From PALSA-610 sp038239145 (lineage in GTDB: Bacteria; Actinomycetota; Acidimicrobiia; IMCC26256; PALSA-610): a DNA stretch of 64,000 nucleotides. The first letter of the stretch is position 1; the number at the start of each line of letters is the position of its first letter. The translations under genes and the position numbers were made by a program. The stretch covers positions 62,001 through 126,000 of the forward strand of contig JBBSFB010000005.1 in the NCBI GenBank assembly GCA_038239145.1, read 5' to 3'. The notes below the pieces were generated by a model. That model was not told the DNA's origin and did not search any database. It was given only the letters and a program-made list of their open reading frames with translations. Below are positions 1 to 8,377 of the stretch, in pieces.

Positions 1-300
1 GGCGAGGTCGACAAACCGTTCGACCATGTTGCGCGTCACGCCCACCGCGTTGGCGGCGAGCCCATCGCCGAGCTGCGCCACACCGGGATGCGACCGAACG
101 CGTCCGCGTCGCCGGTGCCGTTCGGGGCCGGGGCTGTGCGGGCGCGTCGCCGACGTGCACGATCGCGGCCGGCGTGAGCATCCCGAACAGCCCCGCGTCG
201 TCGAGTACACGGAACACGTCGGGCGCGAGGTGACCGAGCCGCTCCGACTCCTGCGCCACCGCGGATCACCGCTGCGATCGCGTCCACGCGCTCGCAGGCC
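1..300 (-). pseudogene. Decayed acyl-CoA dehydrogenase / HsaA-like flavin monooxygenase, runs off left edge
   Basis: Read on the minus strand, about 291-261 encodes VDAIAAVIR. A shifted frame at about 255-171 encodes a stretch ending LDDAGLFGMLTP, which looks like the N-terminal helices of the acyl-CoA dehydrogenase/HsaA-type flavoprotein fold. A third frame at about 90-1 encodes GLAANAVGVTRNMVERFVDLA, like the helix near the start of the C-terminal domain. The central beta domain that should separate these pieces is missing. At least one frameshift and one internal deletion are therefore seen. The family assignment rests on pattern recognition of short segments, and the remainder lies outside the window. 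Confidence 0.45.
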
Positions 301-375
301 GCCGCCGTCGTGTTCCTCCCATGCTCCGAGCCTCCGAACGCGCCGCGTCGCGATCCACCGCTCGTTCGTCTTCGT

Positions 376-987
376 TCACGACACGCGCGCCCACACTGCA
401 TACAGCGGGTCACCGCCCGGCGGAGTTGCGCATTGACTCTGTTCAGGATCGTCATAGTTGCCGGCAGCAGAGAAGTACTCCGCCACGATCTGCACGTGGG
501 TGGCGCTCTCAGAGCCCATCCAACCGCGGATCGCCTTGGACGGGAAGAGCCGGTTCGAGAACGCGCAGACGAACAGCCCGCCGGAGCGAACGACGCGCGC
601 GACGTCGCGGAACACCTCGACGGGACGAGTGAGATAGTCGACCGAGACGCAACAGGTGGCGTGCGCGAACGAATCGTCCCCGAATGGGAGGGTCGGTTCC
701 GCGTTCAGATCGTGCACCACCCACGATCGGGCTTGCGCGTTCGCGGCCAGCTCGTCAGCGTTCATACCGAGCACCGTCAGCGAGGTCGGGGCGGTGCGAA
801 AATGCGAGACCCACGAGCCCATGAGATCGAGTAGCTCGCCGCCGACCTCGAGCTCGTCGTACAACGCGCCGACGGCCGCGATCGCGCCTTCGTCGATGTG
901 GGTGACGTACCGGGGAAATGCGTAGAACTCGCGGTCGTCACGTTCGTCGCCCCGGGCGAAGAACCCGTCGGGGAAGACAGAGGTCAC
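376..987 (-). CDS. SAM-dependent methyltransferase (class I)
   Basis: 203 aa. The C-terminal half carries the order expected of a class I methyltransferase: an acidic beta-2 loop (residues near WVVHDLNAEPTLPF), then SFAHATCCVSVDYLTRPVEVFRDVARVVRSGG, which corresponds to the post-I and motif II/III region of Methyltransf_11-like proteins. The N-terminal part (EFYAFPRYVTHIDEGAIAAV) matches actinobacterial methyltransferases annotated only by fold. No glycine-rich GxGxG motif is obvious, so the SAM-binding loop is atypical (LLDLMGSWVSH). The substrate is unknown. The gene stands alone, between the decayed flavoprotein gene and an anti-sigma-like gene on the same strand. Confidence 0.75.
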   Translation of the reverse strand: MTSVFPDGFFARGDERDDREFYAFPRYVTHIDEGAIAAVGALYDELEVGGELLDLMGSWVSHFRTAPTSLTVLGMNADELAANAQARSWVVHDLNAEPTLPFGDDSFAHATCCVSVDYLTRPVEVFRDVARVVRSGGLFVCAFSNRLFPSKAIRGWMGSESATHVQIVAEYFSAAGNYDDPEQSQCATPPGGDPLYAVWARVS

Positions 988-1074
988 GAGCGGGTCGATC
1001 CGGGAGCGGTCACGGTCACAGCTTGGCGCGCGAGACCGTCGTCACGGGTCATCGGCGTGCATGTCGGCCACTCG

Positions 1075-1557
1075 CTATCGGATCGTGCGGGACAATGTCC
1101 TCGTCGGGGCGACGAGCACGTCAGTGGTGGTCACGACCGACACAGTGACCGGGGCCGAGATCGGGATCGGGTCGTCAGTGGTTTTGGGGGCGCGGGCGAT
1201 CTCGGCCCAGATGGTCCGCCCGTCAGGACCCACCATCGTCGACCACCCCGACGTGTGGGTCTCCAGCATGTGCTGACGACGGTAGCCGAGCTCGCGCCCG
1301 TCGCGACGGGTGTCCCTCAGCATCAACATGGTCGCGTCGGACTGAACGGTCACGACGACGAACACGCCCGGACGACGCCCGGCACCCAACCGATGCGGCG
1401 CCGAACGCGGGGCATCGTTCTGCACGAGCCCTTCGATCACGACCGCGATCTGCTCCGCGTGTCCGGACCCGGCGCTCGACCGGTCGCATTCGCGCCGGAT
1501 CGCCGCGCGCATCGCCGCCATCCGCTTCGCGTCGCCGTTGAGTCGGAGCTCGAGCAC
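1075..1557 (-). CDS. Putative ATP-binding anti-sigma-factor-like regulator (HATPase_c fold)
   Basis: 160 aa. The segment ECDRSSAGSGHAEQIAVVIEGLVQNDA resembles the N-box helix of RsbW-type ATP-binding regulators, which in actinobacteria bind anti-sigma antagonists or act as small serine kinases. It is followed by a beta hairpin (GVFVVVTVQSDATMLMLRDTR) where the G1 box would start. The C-terminal 30 residues are Thr/Val rich and poorly conserved-looking. The start is the first ATG of the frame. Shadow frames on both strands are Arg/Pro rich, which supports this frame as the coding one. No partner sigma factor is adjacent. The assignment is by pattern only. Confidence 0.5.
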   Translation of the reverse strand: MLELRLNGDAKRMAAMRAAIRRECDRSSAGSGHAEQIAVVIEGLVQNDAPRSAPHRLGAGRRPGVFVVVTVQSDATMLMLRDTRRDGRELGYRRQHMLETHTSGWSTMVGPDGRTIWAEIARAPKTTDDPIPISAPVTVSVVTTTDVLVAPTRTLSRTIR

Positions 1558-1702
1558 CGGGGGTCAGACCCGTTCGTGCCGAGATCGCCGAGTGTCGTGG
1601 TGCATATGCCGAACCCCCGAGCCGATACGCACGGACGCGGGTTTCGCCATTCGCTCGCCACTGCCGAGGCGACCAGGTTGCAGGCAGTGGGTCGACGCGT
1701 CG

Positions 1703-1727
1703 TCCGCCACCGAAAACCGGTGGCGGA
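1703..1727. terminator. Strong hairpin, probable terminator
   Basis: A perfect 10-bp stem, TCCGCCACCG / CGGTGGCGGA, with a 5-nt AAAAC loop. It lies about 90 bp past the stop of the lysine-rich minus-strand gene and 150 bp upstream of the next minus-strand gene. No U-run follows in either direction, so it would be an actinobacterial I-type hairpin terminator. Confidence 0.45.
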
Positions 1728-1813
1728 CTTGTATCGACCGCAACGCGACTCAGGTGAAGTCGGGCATCCGGCAATGTGCCGGTTGTCATACGGCGAGGGG
1801 CGCCCCCGACCGG

Positions 1814-2173
1814 TTAGCGCTTCTTGGCGACGCGCTTGGTCGTCTTCTTCGCGGGCTTGGTCGCCTTGGTCGTCGACTTGCCGGCGCGCGCCTTGGCGGC
1901 CCGCGCGGCGCGAGCCTTCACAAGATTCTGTGCCAGCTTGGCCCGTGCTTCGGGCGACAACGGGCGGCGCTTCTTCGCTACCTTCTTCGCGACTTTCGTG
2001 GGCGCGCCGGAACGTGCTCCATTCGCCGCGGGGCGGCCCACGGCGGGGGCGACGTCGGCAACTTCGACACTGTCGCCAAAGAGTTCACGAGCAACGATCG
2101 CGGCCTGGTATTGGTTACTTGCTTCGACGATTTCGACTGACGAGCGTCTCAGAGTGACTCGGTAACGCGGCAT
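1814..2173 (-). CDS. Small Lys/Ala-rich, histone-like nucleoid protein
   Basis: 119 aa when started at the ATG at 2173, chosen because it begins a compact conserved-looking domain (MPRYRVTLRRSSVEIVEASN) and has a purine-rich AAAGGGA a few bases upstream; the frame is open for another 34 codons of low-complexity sequence. Residues 1-50 form a small alpha/beta domain. Residues 55-119 are rich in Lys, Ala, Arg and Thr with repeated KK and AKK motifs, like the tails of histone H1-like and HupB-like bacterial DNA-binding proteins. A role in DNA compaction is inferred from composition, not from a recognised catalytic domain. Confidence 0.65.
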   Translation of the reverse strand: MPRYRVTLRRSSVEIVEASNQYQAAIVARELFGDSVEVADVAPAVGRPAANGARSGAPTKVAKKVAKKRRPLSPEARAKLAQNLVKARAARAAKARAGKSTTKATKPAKKTTKRVAKKR

Positions 2174-2388
2174 AGGAAATCCCTTTCGGATTGGTCGACT
2201 GACGACACCGTAAACGACGTGTGGCGCTCGAGCAGAACAGCGAGAAGCCTGCGCTCGGCAACGACGTTTGCGCACGGCATGAACCTACAGAGACGCCCGA
2301 ACGACGAAATCCGCTATAACCCGCCGTGCGGCTGCACTCGGGCTTCGGGAAACCGCGGATACCGCTTATTCCGCGACAGTGAGACCTC

Positions 2389-2691
2389 TCAGAAAAGAGA
2401 AACTCTCACGTCCGATCGGCAATCTCTCAGAATCCCGGTGAATGCTCTGCCGCTTCGGCGCGCACCTTGGGCAGAGAAACCATGGGCGACGGCTCCTGCG
2501 ACACGACGGCCGGAGCAGAACGCCTCGCCGCGGTCAGCTTTTCGCAACTCGGGCTCACGGACACGCCCGGTCCACGCGCCGTGGCGTTCCCACACCGCCG
2601 AGCATGCCATGCAGGTCAGCAACCGCGAACCCCCGGAGGAGACTGCGACCTCGACCTGGGCGCCGTCGTACGGGCACTGCGTGAGGTTCAT
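2389..2691 (-). CDS. Small zinc-ribbon-like protein
   Basis: 100 aa if started at the ATG at 2691 (MNLTQCPYDG). The first 45 residues contain CPYDG and, 18 residues later, CMACSAVWERHG, a short rubredoxin/zinc-ribbon-like arrangement of three cysteines common in small actinobacterial proteins of unknown role. The C-terminal 50 residues are Arg/Gly rich and may not be under strong selection. The longer upstream frame is Arg rich and was not taken as coding. The function is unknown. Confidence 0.5.
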   Translation of the reverse strand: MNLTQCPYDGAQVEVAVSSGGSRLLTCMACSAVWERHGAWTGRVREPELRKADRGEAFCSGRRVAGAVAHGFSAQGARRSGRAFTGILRDCRSDVRVSLF

Positions 2692-2828
2692 GCCCAGATA
2701 TTCGGCGCGGGCGGCCCGAACATGCAGCGCCGGTTGGAAAGCCCGCTTCAGGAACCGCGCTCGGGCGCCGACAATGTTCCCGGCGCCGCAACCCCCTCTA
2801 TTCGCGGTAGCTGTACGACGCCTCCGGT

Positions 2829-3122
2829 TCACGCATTGCCATAGCCGCCGGAGGCGTCGTCGCGTCCGGATGGACCCGGCTCCGGGCGTCGGGACGGGCT
2901 CATCACATTGGTGACGGCGCCGCCCGACGGACAGGCGCTGCGACGTACCAGGCCTTGCCCCGCAGTGTTCGATCTGGCGATGTACCCGCCGACCGTCTTG
3001 GAGAACGACACTTCCGCGTCAGACGGGGTGAACTCCAACCGTTCGCCTGCTCGCCGGGCGCGAGCCGCCCGCTCGGGCCCGCTTGCCGGTCTGTTCTTCG
3101 AGGTACCTGCGCGTCGGAACAT
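2829..3122 (-). CDS. Hypothetical protein
   Basis: 97 aa from an ATG at 3122 with a GGGGA purine stretch upstream. The central segment (ERLEFTPSDAEVSFSKTVGGYIARS) has the amino-acid balance of real protein, while the flanks are Arg/Pro/Ser rich. No domain is recognised. It is divergent from the membrane protein at 3176 with only 53 bp between the starts. It could equally be non-coding; this is a weak call. Confidence 0.3.
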   Translation of the reverse strand: MFRRAGTSKNRPASGPERAARARRAGERLEFTPSDAEVSFSKTVGGYIARSNTAGQGLVRRSACPSGGAVTNVMSPSRRPEPGPSGRDDASGGYGNA

Positions 3123-3175
3123 TGTTGCAAATCCCCGCGTAGGGGTTCGCGGCGAGCGACCACTACCCTTCGCCC

Positions 3176-3571
3176 ATGGCGGACGAGGCCGGCTATCTCG
3201 GCCGGAACCGGTTCTTGCGGTGGTGGCCGAAGGTGCTGTTGGGTTTCGCGATCGTGATCCTCGCGATGGATACCAACCACGGCATCCAGTGGGCGACGTT
3301 GCTCGCATTCGTCGCGTACGTGCACGGCCGTTGGCTGCCGTGGCAGTTCTCGATCCGGGAAGACGGCCTGTCGCTTGCGTTCCCGTTCGGTCGCCGCCTG
3401 TTCCTGCCGCGACAATCGCTGACCGTCCGCATTGAGATGGTCGGCGCGATCGCGATGGTCGGCCGGCGCCGCCACTTCGGCTACCTGCTCATGGACCGGC
3501 TCGGCTACGAGCCGAACAACGAGGAACGGCTGCGCGGCGCGTTCGACGGTTTCGGGTACAACCTCGTATAA
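3176..3571 (+). CDS. Small membrane protein with bacterial PH-like C-terminal part
   Basis: 131 aa. Two hydrophobic segments lie at about residues 18-31 (VLLGFAIVILAM) and 36-48 (GIQWATLLAFVAYV). They are followed by a soluble half with alternating polar/hydrophobic strands (WQFSIREDGLSLAFPFGRRLFLPRQSLTVRIEMV), which looks like the PH-like domain of small actinobacterial membrane proteins. The start ATG follows CGCCC and begins MADEAGYLG. It is convergent with the NuoF-like gene, with stops 28 bp apart. The function is unknown. Confidence 0.7.
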   Translation: MADEAGYLGRNRFLRWWPKVLLGFAIVILAMDTNHGIQWATLLAFVAYVHGRWLPWQFSIREDGLSLAFPFGRRLFLPRQSLTVRIEMVGAIAMVGRRRHFGYLLMDRLGYEPNNEERLRGAFDGFGYNLV

Positions 3572-3599
3572 GCCGAAACCGTCAGCGGCGGCGACGACG

Positions 3600-5078
3600 T
3601 CACTCGTCGAGCGTCAGGTTGTCGCGGTGCTCGCCCAGCCGCTCGGCCGGGACCTTGCCGGAATCGACCGCGTCGTACGTCCAGTCCGGTTGCTTGGCGG
3701 CGTGGCGGGTGTCGATGTGCGCGACACCACTTTCGATCGTGACGAGCTCCGCGACCGGGCGGGGCGCGTCGGAGCGCTTACGCTTCTCGAGATGGTCCTC
3801 GACGTCGTCGGGGAAGAGATCGAGGAGGCTCCCGACCAGCACTTGTTGCTGCGTTGCGAGCGAGCACCGCGCGCCGTCGGCGACTTTGGCGACCCGGCTC
3901 CGCAACTCGGCGACGTCGAACGTCGTGCCCGATCCGCGGGTGAGCTTCGCCAGCAGCTCCGCGACGCGGAGCCCGTCGAGCTTGCAGGGAGTGCATTGAC
4001 CGCACGACTCGACGGCGAGAAAACGTGACGCGCCCGCGGCCGCGGCGACGAGATCGTCGGAGTCGTCGAAGACGATGAACCCGGCCGACCCGAGCCCGCT
4101 CCCGATCGCGGCCAGCGCCTCGTAGCTCACCGGCGTGTCGAGCGCGGAGCCGACGATGAACGTGCTCGAGACCCCCGGCAGCACCGCCCGGATCTCGCGC
4201 CCGGGCCGCGCTCCGCCGCCGATCAACGCAATCACCTCTCGGAGCGGGGTCCCCATGATGACTTCGCCCACGCCGCTGTGGACCGTGGAGCCGGTGACGG
4301 TGCACACCATCGTGCCCGGCGACTCGTCGGTTCCCTCGGTGCGGAACCAGTCGGCTCCGCGCGCCAGGATGCGGGCGACGTTGGCGAGGGTCTCGACGTT
4401 GTCGACGAGGGTCGGCGGCGCTTCGTTCTCCTCCCCCGGTCCGGCCATCTCGACGTGCCCCGAAAGTCCACTGCCGGTCTGCAGATCACCGGCCGTCTCG
4501 ACGACCTCCCGCACGCCGCGCCGGTACGGGGGTGCGATCCGCGGGAACGGGTAGCGACCGTCGATGGTCTCGAGCAGGGCGGTCTCTTCACCGTAGAGAT
4601 ACTCGTTCGGTCCCTCGAAGACCGAGATCTCGATGCCGGCGAGCCAGCCCGCGGCCTTGATCTCGTCGATCGCGGCCCGCAGGCGCTCGACCTCGGCCGA
4701 GAAGGAGTGCTTGGTCGCCATAATGATCTGGTCGGCTGCGACGGTGAGGGCGGCGATCACGGCGCCTTCGAGGACCTGGTACGGGTCGTTCAGGATGATC
4801 GTGCGGTCCTTGAAGGTCCCCGGCTCCCCCTCGGCCGCGTTGACGACGACCGACGTGCGTTCGAATCCGGAGCAGTAGTCGCGCACCGTTCGCCATTTCC
4901 GGCCGGTCGGGAAGCCGGCGCCGCCGCGGCCCCGGAGTCCGGAGGCCTCCAGCTCGACGATGATCTCCTCGCCCGACAGGCCGCGGGCTGCTTCGAGCCC
5001 CGTCCCACCCCGCACCTTCACGTACTCCTCGAGCGAGGCGATAGCGGTCGGAAAGAGCACCCGGTGCACAAGCGTCAT
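3600..5078 (-). CDS. Stand-alone NuoF-like NADH/FMN/4Fe-4S flavoprotein
   Basis: 492 aa from the ATG at 5078 (MTLVHRVLFP); an upstream ATG at 5132 would add 18 residues rich in Gly/Ala. It contains the FMN-binding glycine loop GLRGRGGAGFPTGRKW, the NADH-pocket segment NAAEGEPGTFKDR, the YLYGEETALLE strand typical of the 51-kDa subunit, a SLBB-like region, and the C-terminal N3-type cluster ligands ESCGQCTPCK plus a later ARCSLA. It would transfer electrons from NADH through FMN to an iron-sulfur cluster. No NuoE/NuoG or other complex I genes are near, so it resembles the beta subunits of formate dehydrogenase or hydrogenase diaphorase modules acting with an unlinked partner. Confidence 0.88.
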   Translation of the reverse strand: MTLVHRVLFPTAIASLEEYVKVRGGTGLEAARGLSGEEIIVELEASGLRGRGGAGFPTGRKWRTVRDYCSGFERTSVVVNAAEGEPGTFKDRTIILNDPYQVLEGAVIAALTVAADQIIMATKHSFSAEVERLRAAIDEIKAAGWLAGIEISVFEGPNEYLYGEETALLETIDGRYPFPRIAPPYRRGVREVVETAGDLQTGSGLSGHVEMAGPGEENEAPPTLVDNVETLANVARILARGADWFRTEGTDESPGTMVCTVTGSTVHSGVGEVIMGTPLREVIALIGGGARPGREIRAVLPGVSSTFIVGSALDTPVSYEALAAIGSGLGSAGFIVFDDSDDLVAAAAGASRFLAVESCGQCTPCKLDGLRVAELLAKLTRGSGTTFDVAELRSRVAKVADGARCSLATQQQVLVGSLLDLFPDDVEDHLEKRKRSDAPRPVAELVTIESGVAHIDTRHAAKQPDWTYDAVDSGKVPAERLGEHRDNLTLDE

Positions 5079-5197
5079 GGCGGGCAGTTTCGCGCAGGCC
5101 GCGCCGCCCGGGCCCCATTGGCGTATCTCCACAATATCTATCTAGATTATGCTCTATCCGATGACGGAGAACCGGCCTTCACCGAAAGGCGGGCACC

Positions 5198-5766
5198 TTG
5201 AGCGTCGCGACACTGAACCGCCCGGCGGACACCGTCCGCGTCGACGAGCTGCTGAGCGCCGGTCGGCACCCGGGATCCCTTCTCCGCGCTCCCGTGCGGA
5301 GCCGAAGGGCCGCTCCCTTTCATCGACGACCTCCGCAGCCGCTTGCACGCGCTCGCGGTAGAGGCGCTGCACCGAGCGTCGCGCGCGGAGCTCGTATCAG
5401 CATCGACGAACGGACGCGTCCGGCTCCTTGCCCCATCTCCGTCCCGAAGCAGGCCCGCCCCAAGGAGTGACGTTGCGAATCCTCGAAGCAGCATCGGCGA
5501 AACCGTGGCTGCGCCCGGCGCGCCCTTGGACCTGCTCGTCGAGCCGAAACCCGGAGACGCACCTCGATGCGCGTGCACCCGGCCCCGACCCACGATGGCG
5601 GCCGCCCACGTGCACGAGGTCGTCAACGCGGCCCGCGTCCCCGCCGCGAGTATCCACGTGTACTCACCGCCCCTCACGATGATGAATCACTACGAGTCGA
5701 CGGCCGAGTCCGCCCTCCGGGCCGTGCACCACGAGATCGTCGACGTCGATACCGTGACGCCTTGTG
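5198..5766 (+). pseudogene. Decayed cysteine dioxygenase-like gene
   Basis: An N-terminal piece (MSVATLNRPADTVRVDEL, from 5198) and a C-terminal piece in another frame (about 5597-5760, with VPAASIHVYSPPLTMMNHYES) match the two ends of bacterial type I cysteine dioxygenases, where xSVHxYSPPLxxMxxY is a hallmark. The middle does not carry the HDHxGS-type iron-binding motif in any frame and reads as scrambled sequence. The gene ends against the start of a rhodanese, the usual neighbour of this dioxygenase in actinobacteria, which supports the identification. The assignment of the N-terminal piece is weaker than that of the C-terminal piece. Confidence 0.55.
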
Positions 5767-6174
5767 AACGAGCGACCGAGCGTGCACACGGTTGACGAGC
5801 TGCTCGTCGAGGCGCGCCGTTCGCTGCATCGCGTCACCCCGGTCGAAGCGCGACGCGCGGCCGACGCGGGCGCGCTGATCGTCGACATCCGGCCGTCGGA
5901 GCTCCGACGCCGGGACGGGCTCATACCCGGCGCGCTGGTCATCGATCGCAACGTCCTCGAGTGGCGCCTCGATCCCGAGAGTGCCGACCGGACACCCGAG
6001 ATCACCTCGCATGACCAGACGATCATTCTCGTGTGCGACGAGGGGTACGCGTCGAGCTTGGCCGCGGCGACGCTGCACGATCTCGGGCTGCACCGCGCCA
6101 CCGACCTCATCGGCGGCGTTCAGGCGTGGATCGCCGACGGGCTCCCCACCGTGGCGAACGAGTCGCCAGCCTGA
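5764..6174 (+). CDS. Rhodanese-like sulfurtransferase
   Basis: 136 aa, a single rhodanese domain. Features seen are ALIVDIRPSELRRRDGLIPGALVI (the CH2A-type strand and loop), the catalytic cysteine in ILVCDEGYASSLAA, and a closing GGVQAWIADGLP. It would transfer sulfane sulfur to cyanide or a thiol acceptor. The start is the GTG at 5764, overlapping the end of the cysteine dioxygenase remnant. Normally the dioxygenase supplies cysteine-derived sulfur chemistry that fits a rhodanese partner; here the partner gene appears dead while the rhodanese remains intact. Confidence 0.88.
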   Translation: MNERPSVHTVDELLVEARRSLHRVTPVEARRAADAGALIVDIRPSELRRRDGLIPGALVIDRNVLEWRLDPESADRTPEITSHDQTIILVCDEGYASSLAAATLHDLGLHRATDLIGGVQAWIADGLPTVANESPA

Positions 6175-6360
6175 GCTCTCCGGTCAGGCGCCTTCGGCCC
6201 GGTGAGGCCCGGCGCATCGATTTCCAGGCCGGTGCTGACGACAACAAAGATAACGAGCGCGGTGAACACGACCTTGTCACGATGACGGCCGGCAGATTAA
6301 GTGACCGGGCGAATGGGCGTGCCTGCACCACCGAGGAACCAGCCGTGGTTGACTCGGACC

Positions 6361-6612
6361 ATGAAAAAGCTCGTCGAGTACGGCACCGATGACCATCCGG
6401 CCGGCGACCCCGAGCGGGCGCAGATCACGTGGATCGTCGCGCTCCTCGACGACTGCGAAGAGTGCGAAGATCCCAGAATCGAGCTCACGGTCGAAGAATT
6501 GGGCGCTCCCGGCGCCGGACTCGTCGGCCATTTGAGTCCGCCGACCGCGCGCCGCCTCCGCGCCGCGCTCGCGAAGGCGCTGCGCGAGATCGGTGAGCCC
6601 GTCGACGGCTGA
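6361..6612 (+). CDS. Hypothetical acidic protein
   Basis: 83 aa from the ATG at 6361 (MKKLVEYG), preferred over an upstream ATG at 6301 because the added residues look non-coding. It is acidic and contains a Cys pair in DDCEECEDPRIELTVEELG, a short Gly/Pro loop, and a C-terminal amphipathic helix (TARRLRAALAKALREIGE). No family is recognised. It sits between the rhodanese and the FAD oxidase on the same strand, 140 bp ahead of the latter. Confidence 0.6.
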   Translation: MKKLVEYGTDDHPAGDPERAQITWIVALLDDCEECEDPRIELTVEELGAPGAGLVGHLSPPTARRLRAALAKALREIGEPVDG

Positions 6613-6751
6613 ATGCCGAAGAGATTCGTCCGCAACGGCGTCGGTTGGAATCAACAGGAATGCGACGCGCACGGGATCACGTTGCCGCCGCGGAAGAACG
6701 CTTCGACCGGTTCGGCTGCCGCGCCGCGTGGTTCTCGGCAAGAGTGATGCG

Positions 6752-8329
6752 ATGCTCGACGACACGCTTCTCGATCGGCGCACGTTGTTGCGGTGGCTGG
6801 CCGCCGGTGCCGGCGCGGCCGCTGTCGCCGGATGTTCCGGGAGCGGCGGGTCACGCGGCGCCGGCCCGACGCCGTCGTCGTCCGGCCGAACGTCGACCAC
6901 CCGTTCGCCGCAGGGCCTCGTCTGGAGCCGGCTGCAGAGCAAGCTGACCGGGCGCCTCGTCCTCCCGGCCGCGTCGAGCTATCTCTCCGACCTGCAACTG
7001 TACGACCCGCGTTTCGACACGACCCGGCCCGCGGCGATCGCGTACTGCGCCGATCCGACCGACGTCCAGCACTGCATCTCGTTCGCCCGGTCCAACGACG
7101 TTGCGTTCACAGCCCGCAGCGGCGGCCACAGCTACGCCGGATACTCGAGCAACCGGGGACTCGTGATCGACGTCACCACCATGAACGGAGTGGCGCTGAC
7201 CGGCTCCAGCGCAACGATTGGCGCCGGCGCCCGCCTCATCGACATCTACGGCAATCTCAACGGACAGGGTGTCTCGATCCCCGGTGGGTCATGTCCGACG
7301 GTGGGCATCGCCGGCCTCACGCTGGGCGGTGGGATCGGCGTGGTCGGTCGCGAACACGGGCTCACGTGTGACGCCGTCAGCGACGTGTTCGTCGTCACCG
7401 CCGACAGCCGGCTCGTGCACGCGAACACGTCTGACAACGACGACCTCTTCTGGGCGCTGCGCGGAGGCGGGGGCGGCAACTTCGCCGTCGTCACAGGGTT
7501 CCAGTTCGACACGTTCGCTACCAGCGACGTCGCCCTGTTCACGTTGCGCTTTCCGTGGGCCGCGGCCGCCGACGTGCTACCGGCCTGGATGGGGTGGATC
7601 GACGGCGCGCCCGATCCGTTGTGGTCGAACTGCATCCTGTCGACGCCGTCCACCAACGGTGGCCCGTCGATCTCGATCGGGGGGATCTGGGGCGGCCCGC
7701 AGTCGGGCGTCGCACCGCTCATCGCCCAACTCGTCACGGCCACCGGGGCGACCCCGACGACGAACTTCTTGGAGACGATCCCGCTCGCGCACGCCATGTA
7801 CGTGGAGGCGGGATGCGGCCAGTTGAGCCAGGCCGCATGTCACCTCCCGAGCCAAAACGCGCAGGGACAGCTGACCCGCGGGCCCTCGTTCGCGGCCTCG
7901 AACTACCTCGACAACGCCCCGTCCGACGCCGGGATCCAAGCCATCGTCGGCGCCATCACGGCGCGCGGATCGTCGGGCCGGTCAGGCGCGATCGCGTTCG
8001 ACTCCTACGGCGGCGCGATCAACCGGGTCGACCCGTCCGCGACCGCGTTCGTGCACCGCCAGACCCTGTGTTGCGCTCAGTACAGCGTGAACTACAACGC
8101 GAACGATTCCGCGGTCGCGGTGGCCGGACACCAGGCGTGGGTCGCGCAGTGCGGCGCCGCGCTGCGCCCGTACGTCTCGAACGCGGCTTACCAGAACTAC
8201 ATCGATCCCACGCTCACGAACTCACTGCGGGCGTACTACGGCAATAATCTCTCACGGCTCGAGACGTTGAAGAAGAAGTGGGACCCGGACGACGCGTTCC
8301 ATTTCGCTCAGAGCATTCCACTCCCCTAG
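6752..8329 (+). CDS. Tat-exported FAD-linked oxidase of the berberine bridge enzyme family
   Basis: 525 aa from the ATG at 6752. The N-terminus carries a twin-arginine signal (RRTLLRW) followed by a hydrophobic stretch ending AVAGC, a likely lipobox, so the protein is probably a Tat-exported lipoprotein. The FAD_binding_4 domain has SGGHSYAGYSS (His for 8-alpha attachment) and GGSCPTVGIAGLTLGGG (Cys for the second covalent bond), the pattern of bicovalent flavin oxidases. The C-terminal BBE motif is present (YYGNNLSRLETLKKKWDPDDAF). Members oxidise sugars, alkaloids or other alcohols with release of H2O2. The substrate cannot be told from the sequence. Confidence 0.92.
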   Translation: MLDDTLLDRRTLLRWLAAGAGAAAVAGCSGSGGSRGAGPTPSSSGRTSTTRSPQGLVWSRLQSKLTGRLVLPAASSYLSDLQLYDPRFDTTRPAAIAYCADPTDVQHCISFARSNDVAFTARSGGHSYAGYSSNRGLVIDVTTMNGVALTGSSATIGAGARLIDIYGNLNGQGVSIPGGSCPTVGIAGLTLGGGIGVVGREHGLTCDAVSDVFVVTADSRLVHANTSDNDDLFWALRGGGGGNFAVVTGFQFDTFATSDVALFTLRFPWAAAADVLPAWMGWIDGAPDPLWSNCILSTPSTNGGPSISIGGIWGGPQSGVAPLIAQLVTATGATPTTNFLETIPLAHAMYVEAGCGQLSQAACHLPSQNAQGQLTRGPSFAASNYLDNAPSDAGIQAIVGAITARGSSGRSGAIAFDSYGGAINRVDPSATAFVHRQTLCCAQYSVNYNANDSAVAVAGHQAWVAQCGAALRPYVSNAAYQNYIDPTLTNSLRAYYGNNLSRLETLKKKWDPDDAFHFAQSIPLP

Positions 8330-8377
8330 CAAGGCCGACAGCTACCCAGGGACGAGCGGAGGTGGCAGGATGCCGTC

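Noticed and set aside
2219..2914. 231-codon plus-strand frame over the zinc-ribbon gene
   Set aside because: Arg/Pro-rich composition; the minus strand has the CPYDG/CMAC motif and a better start.
5147..5677. 176-codon minus-strand frame opposite the dioxygenase remnant
   Set aside because: Arg/Gly/Ser-rich with no recognisable motif; plus strand carries the dioxygenase C-terminal signature.
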